A stretch of 64,000 nt of DNA from Myotis daubentonii (Eukaryota > Chordata > Mammalia > Chiroptera > Vespertilionidae), in assembly GCF_963259705.1 (NCBI RefSeq), contig NC_081846.1, forward strand, positions 86,812,641 through 86,876,640. Direction: 5' to 3'. A model generated the notes under the pieces. It made no database searches. It saw only the letters and a list, made by a program, of their open reading frames with translations, and had not been told where the DNA came from. Of the stretch, positions 36,162 to 47,670 are shown piece after piece; within the stretch, counting starts at the first letter, position 1, and every line of letters starts with the position of its first letter. The translations under genes were made by a program, and so were the position numbers.

Positions 36162-36806
36162 CTATATACAGTCACCTGCCAATAATGACAGTTTTACTTC
36201 TTCCTTTCCAATTTGGATGCCTTTGATTTCTTCTTCTTGTCTGACTGCTATGGCTAGGACTTCCAGTACCACGTTGAATAAGAGTGGTGAAAGTGGACAT
36301 CCCTGCCTTTTTACCAAACTTAAGGAAAACATTTGTAGTTTTTGTCCATTGAGTATGATGCTGGCGGTGGGTTTGTCATATATGGCATTTAATACATTGA
36401 TGTATGTTCCCTCTATTCTCACTTTGCTGAAAATAGTTATAAATGGGTGTTGGATTTTATCAAATGCTTTCTCTGCATCTATTTATATAATCATGTGGTT
36501 TTTATCATTCAGTTTGTTTATGTGGTGTTTCGCATTTATTGATTTGCAGACATTTTACCAACCTTGCATCCCTGGAATCAACCCCTCTTGATCATGGTGT
36601 ATGATCTTTTTAATGTAATGCTGGATCCAATTTGCTAATATTTTGTTGAGGATTTTAGCATCTATGTTCATTAGCGATATTGGCCTATAATTTTCTTTCT
36701 TTGTAGTGTCTTCATCTGGTTTGGGAATTAGGATAATGCTGGCTTTATAAAGTGAGCTTGGGAGTCTTCCCTCCTCTTGAATATTTTGGAATAGTTTGAG
36801 AAGCAT
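36162..36806 (-). pseudogene. L1 ORF2 reverse transcriptase domain remnant
   Basis: The frame 36555-36806 contains '[20 protein letters not shown]', the start of the L1 RT domain. The frame 36162-36422 contains '[20 protein letters not shown]', and then the catalytic block, where the usual FADD reads LAGD, so the first catalytic aspartate is lost. The segments are in separate frames. In a live L1 this enzyme copies RNA at nicked chromosomal DNA; this copy is dead. Confidence 0.92.
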
Positions 36807-36888
36807 AGATATTAGTTCTTCTTTGAGTGTTTGGTAAATTCACTGGTGAAGCCATCCAGTCCAGGAGTTTTGTTTGTTGGGAATTCTT

Positions 36889-36932
36889 TATTATTATTAT
36901 TATTATTGTTATTGTTATTATTATTATTACTG
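36889..36932 (+). repeat. (TTA)n microsatellite within the L1
   Basis: TTA/TTG trinucleotide units interrupt the ORF2 reading between the RT and endonuclease parts. Confidence 0.9.
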
Positions 36933-37503
36933 CTTCAATTTCACTAGTTGTAATTTGTCCAGATTTTTTTATTCTTCCTGATTCAGTTTTGAATGGTTGT
37001 ATGTTTCTAGAAATTTACCCATTTTGTCCAGATTGTCTTATTTGTTGGAATATAGTTGTTCATAATATTTTCTTACAGTTCTTTGTATTTCTTCGGTGTC
37101 AGTTGTTACTTTGCCTCTTTCATTTCTGGTTTTATTTATTTGGGTCCCTTCTCTCTTCTTCTTGGTGAGTCTAATTAAATGCTTGTCAATTCTGTATGTC
37201 TTTTCAAAGAACAAGCTCTTGGTCGCATTGATCTTTTGCATTGTTCTTTTTAGACTATTTTGTTTATTTCTTCTCTGATCTTTATCATTTCCTTTCTTCT
37301 ACTGACTTTGGGCTTTGTCTGTTGTTCCTTTTCTTTTCTTTTTCTTTCTTTCAAGTGTAAAGTTACATTGTTTGTTTTAAAATTTTCTTGTTTCTTGAGG
37401 TAGGCTTGTAACGCTATGAATTTCCCTCTAAGGATGCTTTTGCTGTATCCCATAGATTTGGGGCTGTTGTGTTCTCATTTTCATTTGTTTGAAGGTATCT
37501 TTT

Positions 37504-37537
37504 TTAAAAAATATATTTTTATTGATTTCAGAGAGAA

Positions 37538-37584
<47 letters not shown>

Positions 37585-37843
37585 TGAAACATCAATGATG
37601 AGAGAGAATCATTGATTGGCAATTATTATAATAAAAATAATAATTAAAATGCCAATCATTGATTGGCAATGCCTGGAGAAGTGGCCCCAGGTGTCGGTGT
37701 GAACTCATGTGTGTACACATGCTTCCTGCATGCCCCCTACTGGGGATTGAGCCTGCAACCTGGACATGTGCCCTGACTGGGAATCGAACTGTGACCTCCT
37801 GGTTCATAGGTTGATGCTCAACCACTGAGCCACACTGGCTGGG
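37504..37843 (-). mobile_element. Ves SINE carrying an internal AT-rich/hairpin insert
   Basis: On the minus strand the head begins near 37843 ('ccagccagtgtggctcagtg') and the A-rich tail lies at 37504-37525. The target duplication GGTATCTTTT is present at 37494-37503 and 37844-37853. Compared with a normal Ves, about 110 extra bases lie between about 37618 and 37728. This insert contains an imperfect inverted repeat around 'attattataataaaaata' and a segment 'aggtgtcggtgtgaactcat' also present at 43452. Confidence 0.88.
37540..37582 (+). repeat. (GA)n microsatellite in the SINE
   Basis: Uninterrupted GA units expanded from the TCTCTC region of the Ves SINE. Confidence 0.95.
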
Positions 37844-37962
37844 TGGTATCTTTTGATTTCTTCCTTAATCTCATTGTTAACCCCTTCATTGTTAAGTAAC
37901 ATGTTATTTAGCCTCCGTGTGTATGTTTTCCAGTTTTTTTTTCTTGTGATTGATTTCTAGTT

Positions 37963-38277
37963 TTATATCATATGGCCAGAGAAGTTGCTTGATATGATTA
38001 CAATCTTATTAAATTTATTGAGACTTGTTTTGTGTCTTATCATGTGGTCTATCCTAGAAAATGTTTTATGTACACTTGAAAAGGATGTGTATTCTGTTGC
38101 TTTGGTGTGAAATTCTCTGAAGATATCAATGAAAACTGGCTGGTCTGGTGAGTCATTTAAGACTACTAATTCCTTGTTGATTTTCTGTCTGGAAGATTTA
38201 TTCATTGATGTCAGTGGGATGTTAAAATCCCCTATTATGACTGTATTACTGTCAATATCTTCCTTTATGTCCATCAA
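37963..38277 (-). pseudogene. L1 ORF2 endonuclease domain remnant
   Basis: The open segment contains 'NTVIIGDFNIPLTSMN' and 'SRIDHM', the GDFN and S(R/K)IDH motifs of the apurinic-type endonuclease. Further upstream, at about 38390-38570, decayed code for the NVNGLN and Q(E/K)THL motifs is visible in the same orientation. Intact L1s use this domain to nick the TTTT/AA target. Here the frame is interrupted. Confidence 0.92.
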
Positions 38278-38642
38278 GATTAGTTTTACATAGTTAGGTG
38301 CTCCTATGTTGGGTACATAAATGTTTAAAAGGGTTATGTCTTGGATTGCTCCCTTTATCGTTATGTAGTGTCCTTCTTTGTCTCTTACTATAGCTTTTGT
38401 TTTAAAGTCTATTTTCTCAGATGTATGTATTGCTACTTCTGAGGTGGGTCTTTTGTAGACAGTGTATATATGGATTTTTGTATATATGGATTTTGCTTTC
38501 TTATCTATTCAGCTACTCTATTGATTGGAGCGTTTAAGCCATTTGCATTTAAGCCATTTACATTTAAAGTGATTATTGATAGGTATGTATTTATTGGCAT
38601 TTTATTCCTTTAACTATGTTCCTCTGGTTCTTGTTCATACTC

Positions 38643-38779
38643 TTCCCCTTCCCCTTCCCCTTCCCCTTCCCCTTCCCCTTCCCCTTCCCCTTCCCCTTCC
38701 CCTTCCCCTTCCCCTTCCCCTTCCCCTTCCCCTTCTCCTTCTCCTTCTCCTTCTCCTTCTCCTTCTCCTTCTCCTTCTT
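38643..38779 (+). repeat. Hexanucleotide repeat (CCCCTT)n then (CTCCTT)n at the L1 ORF1/ORF2 junction
   Basis: About 137 bp: roughly 15 CCCCTT units followed by about 8 CTCCTT units. On the L1 sense strand this is AAGGAG/AAGGGG. It lies between the end of ORF1 (38844) and the decayed start of ORF2 (about 38590). Confidence 0.95.
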
Positions 38780-38843
38780 AAAGCAGGCTCTTTAACATTT
38801 ATTGTAATACTGGTTTGGTGATAACAAACTCTTTTAGTTTTTT

Positions 38844-39146
38844 CTAGTATGGGAAGTTCTTTATTTTTCCTTCAATTTTAAATGATAGCCTTGCTGGGTA
38901 AAATAGTCTTGGTTGTAGGTCCTTGCCTTTCATCACTTTGAACTGTTCATGCCAATCCCTCCTGGTATGAAATGCTTCTGTTGAGAAATCAGCTGACAGT
39001 CTTATGGTAGCTCCCTTGTAGGTACCTAACTGTCTTTTGCTTGCTGCTTTTAATATTCTCTCTTTATATTTAACCTTTGCCATTTTGATAATGATGCATC
39101 TTGCTCTGGGCCTCTTTGGGTTCATCTTGTTTGGGACTCTCTGCAC
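38844..39146 (-). pseudogene. L1 ORF1 C-terminal domain remnant
   Basis: A 100-codon segment contains 'KERILKAASKRQLGTYKGA' and 'IRLSADFSTEAFHTRRDWHE', the RNA-binding C-terminal domain of L1 ORF1p. The initiating methionine of this segment is internal; the upstream coiled-coil part (about 39150-39700) is broken by stops. Confidence 0.92.
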
Positions 39147-39749
39147 TTCCTGAATTCATGCATCTTTTACCTTCACCATGATAGGGAAGCTTTTGGTCAT
39201 TATTTCTTCAAATGGGTTCTCGAACCTTGCTCTTTCTCTTTTCCTTCTGGTATCCCCATGATGTGGATGTTGTACACTTCATGCTGCCCAAAGGTCCCTT
39301 AAACTATGCTCATTTAAATAAATCCTTCTTTCTTTCTGCTACTCGGATTGGGTGTTGTTTTTTTCTACCTTGTTTTCCAAATCACTGATTCAGTCCTGTG
39401 CTTGGTCCAACCTACTGTCTATTCTTTCCAGTGTATTTTTTATTTCAGATATTGTATTCTCCATTTCTGACTGGTCTTTTTTTGTGGTGTTTATATTTAT
39501 TTTCATTCTGTTGACTATCCTTATGACCACTGCTTTGAAGTCTATAGCTGATAAATTGCTTGCCTCCATTTCATTTAGCTCTTTTCTGGAGATTTCTTCT
39601 CTTCTTTCATTTGGGGCATGCTTCTTTATCTCCCCACTTTGGATGCCCCTTTGTGTTTGTTTTTACATATTGTATAGATCTGCTATGACTCCCAGTCTTG
39701 GTGAGGTGACCTTATATAGGAGGTGTCCTGGGGCGTCCAGCGGTGCAGC

Positions 39750-41720
39750 TTCCTTGGTCACTTGAGCTGGGTGCTCCAGGAATGTCCCGTATGTGGGTTA
39801 TGTCAGCCCTCCTGTTGTGATGGAGTCTTGATCGCTATTGGCCTGTTTGTGTGTGGGATCAACCCTCAGATTGGCTGACTGTGAGACCCAACCTCAAGCA
39901 CAGTGTGTGAGCTGCTATGCAGGTGCTGACCACGTGAAGTGGAATTCACCTCAGCAGGGTTTGGTGCCTGCCAAGATCTCCCTTTGAATATGCTGCTTGT
40001 GAAACGAATTGGATTCTGCTCTGATGTTGTTGGCCACTAGCCACTGGGTGTGTTGGTTCTGGGCCTGTAGGGAGGGACTCTGGTGCAGGCCAATGACAGA
40101 TCCTGCCCGTGACTGGCCCTAGTCAACCTAGTTGGAGCTACAAGTGACCCACAGTTTGTGGCTATCTCTACTGGGCCTGGGTACACATGGGAAGGACCAA
40201 GCTGAACATCAAGGCCAGCTTTTACTAGCACCGGACCCAGGGGCAGGTCAATAAAAGTCCCAAGACACCCCAAGATCTGCCTCTACCTGTCTCCACCTGC
40301 TGACTACCTGTTAGGCTCAGTCACTAAAGGAGTTTGGCAGTACTCAATTTGCATGAGGTAGGTTCTCAGTGAATCACCAGGTAGGGTGTCAAGTGGTGTT
40401 CACCAGATTGATACAGGTTAAACTCAGTGCCATTGCTGGGTCTGAGGCTACCTGGCAAATGTCCCAGGGTATAGCAAGTATAGCTGCCACTGCTGGGTGC
40501 TCACACACCTTTGTGTTGGGACAGGGTCTCAGGAAGTCATCAAGGTGAGGCCATCACAGTTTATCAGACCCACACAGACCAATATTTGGCTGTGTGAAGA
40601 GAGGACCCTCCTCCAGTCAGGCCTATGAGGGGAAAATAACCCTGTCCTAGAGCCACACAACTCAGTCTGTCCCAAATTCTGTCAGGAGGAGATAGAGCTC
40701 AGCAGGGCGGAGCCCACCAGGTGTTGGGAGGATGGGGCTAGTGGATCTCCCATGAAGGAAAGATGTATCAGGTTTCAGGAAAGCTGAGGGGTGTGGCCTC
40801 TGTCCCAGAGCCACACAACTCAATCTGTCCTGGATTTTGCCTCAAACTCGGCAGGGCAGAGCCACTAGGAGTCCGGTGTGTGGGGCTGCTGGAGCCCCAA
40901 GGTGGATCTGCCAGAGCCTGAAGGGTGGTCCTAGTAGATCTCCCATGAAGGGGAAGCAGCATTCAGGTTCACACGAAAGTGGGAGGAATGGCCCCCACTC
41001 CAAAGCCACACAACTCAGCCATTGACACCCCTTGAGTCTGCCCAGACCTCTACACCACCCTGGTCAAGGCAGCTGATTCCTCAGCTCAACAGGGCATAAG
41101 CTGTGCAGGGTGATGTGAGAGGGAGTCTGGGGTGGGGCTATTGATTTCTCCAGGCGGATGCTACATGGAGGGGAGTGCTCCACCCAAGAAAGACGGCTCC
41201 TGCAGTGTGGGAGAATGACTCAGCACAGCGGTTCTGGGGACTGTCCCTTCAGCTCTCTCCCCAGAGCCACTAACCCCAAACTCTCCTCACCCAACTTTAG
41301 TCTGCTCTTCCTTCCCCCTCTCTGCCAGAGCCTGGGGTGAGTGGCTGTGAGTGACACTTTGTGCCTGTGTCTCTAGTGGGCTCTTGTCTCTCCCTGACAG
41401 ACAGAAATCCCGCTGCTGTTCACAGCCAGATGCTATGGGCGGGCTTTGTTCCTGGTTCTGGTGTTCTGGGCTGGGAAGCCCGGCTTGGGGTGAGACCTCA
41501 CACTTCCCAGGGGGAACTCACCTCAACTGAGATATCCCTCTGGAACAGCTCTGCCCCTCCTACCAGTCTCAGTGTGGCTTCTGCAAATCCTTGGTTATAA
41601 GACTTCTGCTCAGTTGGTTATTCAGGATGACTCTTTTATAACCTAGTTATAATTCCTGTTTGGTCCTGGGAAGAGGCGAGTTTAGCTTCCACCTACTCCA
41701 CCACCATCTTGGATTCGTAG
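39750..41720 (-). promoter_or_regulatory. L1 5'UTR/promoter with repeated modules
   Basis: GC-richer than the L1 body. Related modules recur: 'agccacacaactca' appears at 40651, 40809 and 41004 (spacings 158 and 195 bp), and 'gatctcccatgaagg' appears near 40744 and 40938. In other mammals (mouse) the L1 5'UTR is built from tandem promoter monomers of about 200 bp, so the arrangement may be analogous. Transcription would run leftward. Confidence 0.7.
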
Positions 41721-41733
41721 CCAACTGATTTTT

Positions 41734-42890
41734 AACAAAGGGACAAAGGCAATTCAGTGGCAAAAGGGTGGTCTTTTAAAAAATGGTGCTGGAACAATTG
41801 GATATACAGATGCAAAAAAATAAACTTTGATCCATAGCTCACACCATGCATAAAATTTGACTTAAAATAGATTGTAGATATAAATGTAAATCTAGAACTA
41901 TATTTCTAGGAGAAAATATTTGTGACCCAGGTTAGGCAAATGAACAATTCATAACATGAAAATTTGATATATTGGAATCTATCAAAATGTAGGACTTTTG
42001 TTCTTCAAAAGACACTGTTAGGCAAATGAAAATAGGAGAGTTGTGTTCACAATACATAAAAAACTCTTAAAAGTCAACGATTAAAGAAGAGATAACACAA
42101 TTAAAAATGTACAAAAGAAGACATACAAATGGCAAATAAGCACATGAAAAGATGGTCAGCATAATTAGCTGTCAGGGATATGCAAAGTAAGCCACAATGA
42201 AATCCCATTGCATACTTATTAGGATGCTAAGATAAACAAACAAACCTGACTGTACCAATGGCTAACAACGGTGTGGAACAACTGGATCTTTCATACACTA
42301 CTGGTGGGACTGCAGAAAGGCACAATCATTTAAAAAAAAAAGTAGTTTCTTAAAAAGTTAAGCACAGCCATACAATATGATCCAGACATTTCACTTCTAG
42401 AAAGTGAATTTTATTTCATTTACCCAAGTAAAACAGAAACTTATGTCCACATAAAAATTGGTATGTGACTGTTTATAGCAGCATTATTCAGAATCAGCAA
42501 AAACTGGAACAACCCAAATGTCTTTCAACAGATAAGAAAACTGTGCTGCACCTATTCAATGACACATTACTCGGCAATAAGAAACAAGGAAGTACTGGTT
42601 CACAAAAACCATGGATGAATCTTAAATACATTTTGCTGAATGAATAAAGACATTTACATGACATTCTACAAAAGATAAAGCTACTGGGACAGAAAAGAAA
42701 TCAGTAGTTGCCAGGGTTAGGGAGAAGGAGTTGAGTAGAAAGGATCAGCTTGAGGGAAGTTTGGGGTGATGGAGCTATTGTGTTTGGCACTATCTTAGTT
42801 GGATACATAACTCTGCTCATTTGTCAAAACATATAGGATTTTACACTACGAAGAGTAAATATTACTGTATACAAACTTTAAAAACTCAAT
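41734..42890 (+). mobile_element. Old L1, right part (ORF2 C-terminus and 3'UTR)
   Basis: Continues the L1 broken at 33764. Degraded ORF2 tail features include 'ggtgctggaacaattggata', 'acactactggtgggactgca', 'agcagcattattcagaatca' and 'gttgccagggttagggagaa'. No frame survives beyond about 60 codons. Confidence 0.88.
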
Positions 42891-42981
42891 TGGGGTGTGG
42901 GGGGACTCCTATTGTGTGCAGACCAATGAATCAAATATTCTTATGAGTGACATAATCACACTGAAGGAGGTGAGGCTAAGA

Positions 42982-43161
42982 CAGGGGTGGGCAAACTTTT
43001 TGACTCGAGGGCCACAATGGGTTCTTAAACTGGACCGGAGGGCCGGAACAAAAGCACGGATGGAGTGTTTACATAAAAGGGTACGGTCTCTTTTTTTTTT
43101 TAGTTTTATTCATTTCAAACGGGCCGGATCCGGCCCGCGGGCCGTAGTTTGCCCACGGCTG
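42982..43161 (+). mobile_element. Non-autonomous hAT transposon (nhAT) with perfect 8-bp TSD
   Basis: A 180-bp element with inverted ends: it starts CAGGGGTGGGCAAACTTTTT and ends GTAGTTTGCCCACGGCTG. It is flanked by a perfect 8-bp duplication GGCTAAGA at 42974-42981 and 43162-43169. It contains the self-complementary GGCCCGCGGGCC near its right end. This type was active late in vespertilionid bats. It has no transposase. Confidence 0.95.
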
Positions 43162-43169
43162 GGCTAAGA

Positions 43170-43770
43170 GAAGCACATAATTTTGGAAATAGTGTTTTGT
43201 TTGGGTACTGTAAGCTAAATCAAAGTGGACTGTTCACAAACACTGTATTCTGGATGGTAAATTTGTTTCTCACCAGGGCACAAGTTAGCATTCTGAAACT
43301 AGTGTGCATGTATACTCGGGTTGAACTAATAAAGAACCTATTATAGATAATGACAGCCAGGTTTCTCCCTTCAGACAAAGGGCTTACAAATAAGTAAAGG
43401 GAAAATGCTAATGTGCTAAAATGAACCCCGTAGTGTTGGGTGGGAGTTGGAGGTGTCGGTGTGAACTCATGTGTGTACACACACACTCACACACACACAA
43501 ATATACACAAATAAAAAGACACAGAAGTAAATATAGATGCATGCATATGTATGGGTTAGTGTATATACATATATTTCCTAGCTGTGCCACTGAAAGGGCC
43601 CAGAAGCAGTGCAATCTCAGTAACAATGAGCACATCTACCACATGAATCTTGGTTTCTAAATATCATTCTCCAAAGGCAGGAACCAGGGTCCCTTGGAGA
43701 AGTGGTTGACTGAAGGCCTGGGGCAGGGAAAATAAATGCTAACAACTGCACATCAGAAGGACGCAGGACC
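43170..43770. other. AT-rich non-coding DNA, probably old LINE tail
   Basis: Contains a (CA)n run at about 43478-43500 and a 29-base match to the SINE insert at 37690-37718 ('aggtgtcggtgtgaactcat' onward). No gene is recognised. It could be the tail of the L1 that ends near 42890. Confidence 0.4.
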
Positions 43771-46700
43771 AGGAGGGGATTTCCAGGTCCAGGAAGACGG
43801 AGTAGAGGTACTTTCCCAATCCCTCCCACTAAGTACAGCTAAAGCTTTTGCATTATATATGAGACAAACGTAAGAAGATTCTGAAAGGTGGAGGAAAAAG
43901 GCAGACTGCCCAGGGAGCTCGGATTCAAGGACCATCATGGTGGTAAGTTGCCTGGGTTATGTTTTGCCTCACGTTTCCCAGACTTGGAGCTATCAACTCG
44001 GAAACACCTAAAGGCACAGACCCAAAAAAATGTCCCAGCAAAGCTTGCTCTCTCTAGCCAAAGGGTCAGGAAAGGGACAGACCAGCAAGCCCAAAACTTC
44101 TTAATAGTAACCACCCTACTCTGGCCACACACCATGGAAAACACAGTGATCCCTATTCTCATCTTTGTCAGCAAAGACCAAATGACCTTAGACTACCACT
44201 CTAGTGATGCTACAACACGATGGCCCAATGACCATGCTGGAATGGTGTTGGAGAAGGCCAAGCCGGGAGCTGGGATTTCCATGCCCCCAGCCCCCCAGAA
44301 GTAATGAGGTGCTCCTCTTTCCTGTATCCCCTCCCTCCATGCACTGGGGTGGTGTCAGAAGAGGCCTTGTGGAAAGTTAGGACTTTCAACATCACCGATC
44401 AATGAGACCATGCTTCTCTCAACCATTGACAACTAGATACCCCAGTGTCGGTGGAGACCATATTGGAGTCAGAACTCCCACCCTGACCAGCAGCAAAAAG
44501 GAGCCCCTCTCAGGTGGCATTGCCGGCCAAGTGAGGAACCTGGACATCTACCTCTGCCCTGCAGTGCCCTCCAATGCCTCTCTGGAGTGGTATCAGATAG
44601 AGCCAACTAAAACAGAAGGTTTGAATAAAAGGCAGAGTCTCAGAACATAATATCAAAATTGTCCAGTTTTCAATAAAAAAGCACTCATCATACCAAGAAC
44701 CAGGAAGATTCCAAATGAATGAAAAAAGGCAATCAGTAGATCCCATCACTGGGATGACAGAGACACTAAAATTATGTAACAAAGATTTCAAAGCAACCGA
44801 GACAAAAAGCCCTTCAGTAAGCAATTAAACACGCCTTAGACAAGCCGTAAGCCTCAGCAAAGAAACAGAAAAACTCAGCAAATAAGTAATGTATGAAAAG
44901 AACCAAATGTGGGTTTATACAAAAGATCTAACATTCATGTCACTGGAGTTCCAGAAGAGGAGGAGAAAGAGGGTGGACTTGCAAACATACTCAAAGGAAT
45001 AATGGCTGAAAACTGCCAAATGTAACAAGAGACATAAACCCACAGAATCAAGAAGCTCAGCAAATCCCAAGCGGGGAAAAAAATCACAAGAAACAAAGAA
45101 ATCCATTCGAAGACATATCATAATCAAACTTCTGAAAACTAAAGACAAAGAAAAAAAGATTGAAAGCAGCCACAGGAAAAAAATGACACCTTACCAATAG
45201 GACAAAAACAATTCAACTTGACAGTGGGTTTCTCATCAGAAATCATGGATAATGGAATGGAATGGCACAATATATTTCATGTGCTAAAAGAAAAAACTGT
45301 TATCCCAAACCCTATACTCAACAATGTCCTTCAGCAATGAATTGAAAATCCAGACATTTCCAAATAAAGGAAAACTAAGACAATTTATCACCAGCACATC
45401 TACCCTAAATGGATGGCTAACTTCTCTCAACAGAATGGAAATATGTCTAAACAGACAGAAAATGATAGAAGAGGCAACCTTAGATTGTCAATAAGAAAGA
45501 ATGTAGTAAGCAGAAGTATGAGTAACTACAATAAACTTTCCTCCTCTTGAGTTTTCTTCTCCTCTTGAGTTTCTAAATTATGCTTGACAGATGAAGCAAA
45601 AACTACAACACTGTCTAATGTGGTTCTAAAGGTATGTAGAGGAAATATTTAAGACAATTATAATATAAACAGAATGTAAAGAGAGTAAGGTTTCTACCCT
45701 TCACTCAAACTGGTGAAATGTCAATTCCAATAGACTGTGATAAGAGCAACCACTAAAAATGCTACACAAAAAGATCTACTAGAAACACTCCAGATAAGTC
45801 AAAATTGAATACTAAAAAATATTCAAGTAACCCACAAGGAAGAAAAAGAAAGCAGAGAAGTGAAAGAGTACAAATAGATAACAAAAATAAATTGTCAGAC
45901 TTATGCCCTAAATAGCAATAATTACATTAAATATAAAAGATCTAAATATACCAATTAACAGACAGAGATTGGCATAGTTGATTATAAAACACAATCTAAG
46001 TACATTCTATCTATAAGCAACTCCCTTCAAAGATAATGATATAGGTAAGTTGAAAGTAAAAAGATGGAAAAAAATAAATCATGAAAGCAGTAACCAATGA
46101 ATGCAGGAATGGCTGTATTAATATCAAATAACGTAGACTTCAGAGCAAAATAAATTACCAGAGACATAGAGGCACAGCATATAATGGTCAAAGGATCAAT
46201 CTACCAAGCAGATATAGCAAAACTAAATGTGAACACACCAAACAGTGCTAAAATATGTGAAGCAAAAACTAATAGAACTGGAAGGAGAAATAGACAAATC
46301 TATAATTATAGTTGGAGCTTTCAACACTCCTCTCTCTACAATTGACAACTAGACATCAAGTCAGCAAGGATACACTCAACACTATCAAACACTAGGATCC
46401 AGTTAACATTTATAGAACATTCCACCCAACAGCAGTGAATACATATCCAAAGGCCCACAGAGCATCTGTCAAGATAGATAACATTCTGGGCTATAAAATA
46501 AACCTCAACAAATTTAAAAGAATTCATCACAGTGTTTTTTCTGACCACTATGGAATCAAACTAGAAATCAAGAAATAATTCCTGATTAAGGGGGAAGTCA
46601 CAAGGAGGGCCTTTTCTAATGCCACCCAGCAGGGTATGGGCTCCTCATTGCAGCCTCCGGGAAATGTAGGCTCCCACATGGCTTCTGCTGCCAGGGTGAG

Positions 46701-47232
46701 GGGCCACATCATTTAAATGTGGCAGCTTACTGGTGTAGGGTGGTTATTGACTAAATGTTTTCTGTCTTAATAAGCCCCCCAATGATATGGTCAAATGATT
46801 TTCCACCAGGAAGCCAACCAAGGCCATCCGATGGGGAGAGAACCACCTTCAGTAATGCTGCTGGGAAATTTGGATCCACGTGCAAGAGTGGAGTTGGAAC
46901 TTAACCACATACAAAAATAATTCCAAATGGATCAAAGACCTGGGCATGAGAACTAAAACGATAAAACTCTTAAAGGGAAACAGGGGAAAGCATCATGACA
47001 TTGAATTTATCGTGCTTTCTTGCACCTGACACTCAAAGCACAGGGAACAAAAGAGAAAATAGATAAGTTAGACTACATTGAAATTAAAAACATCTGTTCA
47101 TCAAAGGACATAGAGTAAAAAGGCAACCCATGGAAGTAAGAAAAAATCTGAAATCATAGATCTGATAAAGGGCTAACATTTATAATACATAGATATCTCC
47201 TACAACTCTACAACAAAAACTCTAACAACCTG

Positions 47233-47459
47233 GCCCTGGTCAGGTGGCTCATTGGTTGAAGCACTGCCTGTGCACCAAGATGGTTGCGGGTTCGATCCAG
47301 GTCAGGACATATGCCTAGGTTTCAGGTTTGATCCCCAGTTGGGGCATGTGTGGGAAGCAACCGATCAGTGTTTCTCTCTCACATCAGTGTTTCTCTCTCT
47401 CTCAAATCAATAAAAACATATCCTCAGGTGAGGATTAAAAAACAACAATTAAAAAAACC
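47233..47459 (+). mobile_element. Ves SINE nested in old L1
   Basis: Begins GCCCTGGTCAGGTGGCTCAT (A-box region) and carries 'gcgggttcgatcc' (B-box) and 'cagtgtttctctctc' twice. It ends 'tcaataaaaacatatcctca' plus an A-rich tail. The target duplication is TCTAACAACCTG at 47221-47232 and TCCAACAACCTG at 47460-47471, one mismatch. Confidence 0.95.
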
Positions 47460-47610
47460 TCCAACAACCTGATTTTAAAAATTTAACAATAATTTTTCCA
47501 AAGAAGATATACAATTGGCCAATAAGGATATGCCCAATATTACTAATAAGTGGTTAAAGGTAAATCAGAATCACATGAGCTATCTCCTCACACCTATTAG
47601 AACAACTGCT

Positions 47611-47617
47611 GAGAGAG

Positions 47618-47669
<52 letters not shown>
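47611..47669 (+). repeat. (GA)n microsatellite
   Basis: About 28 GA units in the old L1. Arg-Glu and Leu-Ser repeat frames across it are products of the repeat. Confidence 0.96.

Positions 47670-47670
<1 letters not shown>

Larger units (their letters stand above)
33777..41720 (-). mobile_element. Near full-length L1 retrotransposon, inactive, inserted into an older L1
   Basis: About 7.9 kb on the minus strand. The 5' end is near 41720, where the minus strand reads 'ctacgaatccaagatggtgg', the usual L1 start with an AAGATGG motif. The 5'UTR covers about 39.75-41.72 kb, ORF1 about 38.84-39.7 kb, ORF2 about 34.6-38.6 kb, and the 3'UTR and poly-A end near 33777. A target duplication brackets it: CCAATTGATTTT at 33765-33776 and CCAACTGATTTT at 41721-41732, one mismatch. 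Stops and frameshifts break both ORFs and the reverse transcriptase motif is altered, so it cannot move. A Ves SINE (about 34305-34577), a short poly-A insert (35325-35411) and a second Ves SINE (37504-37843) are nested inside. Confidence 0.92.

Noticed and set aside
43888..44304. 138-codon plus-strand open frame
   Set aside because: Lies at the 5' part of an old, decayed L1; no match to ORF1 or other known protein. Probably chance.
47233..47300. tRNA gene suggested by A- and B-box-like sequence
   Set aside because: It is the tRNA-derived head of a Ves SINE and cannot fold into a cloverleaf; the same holds for the other Ves copies.
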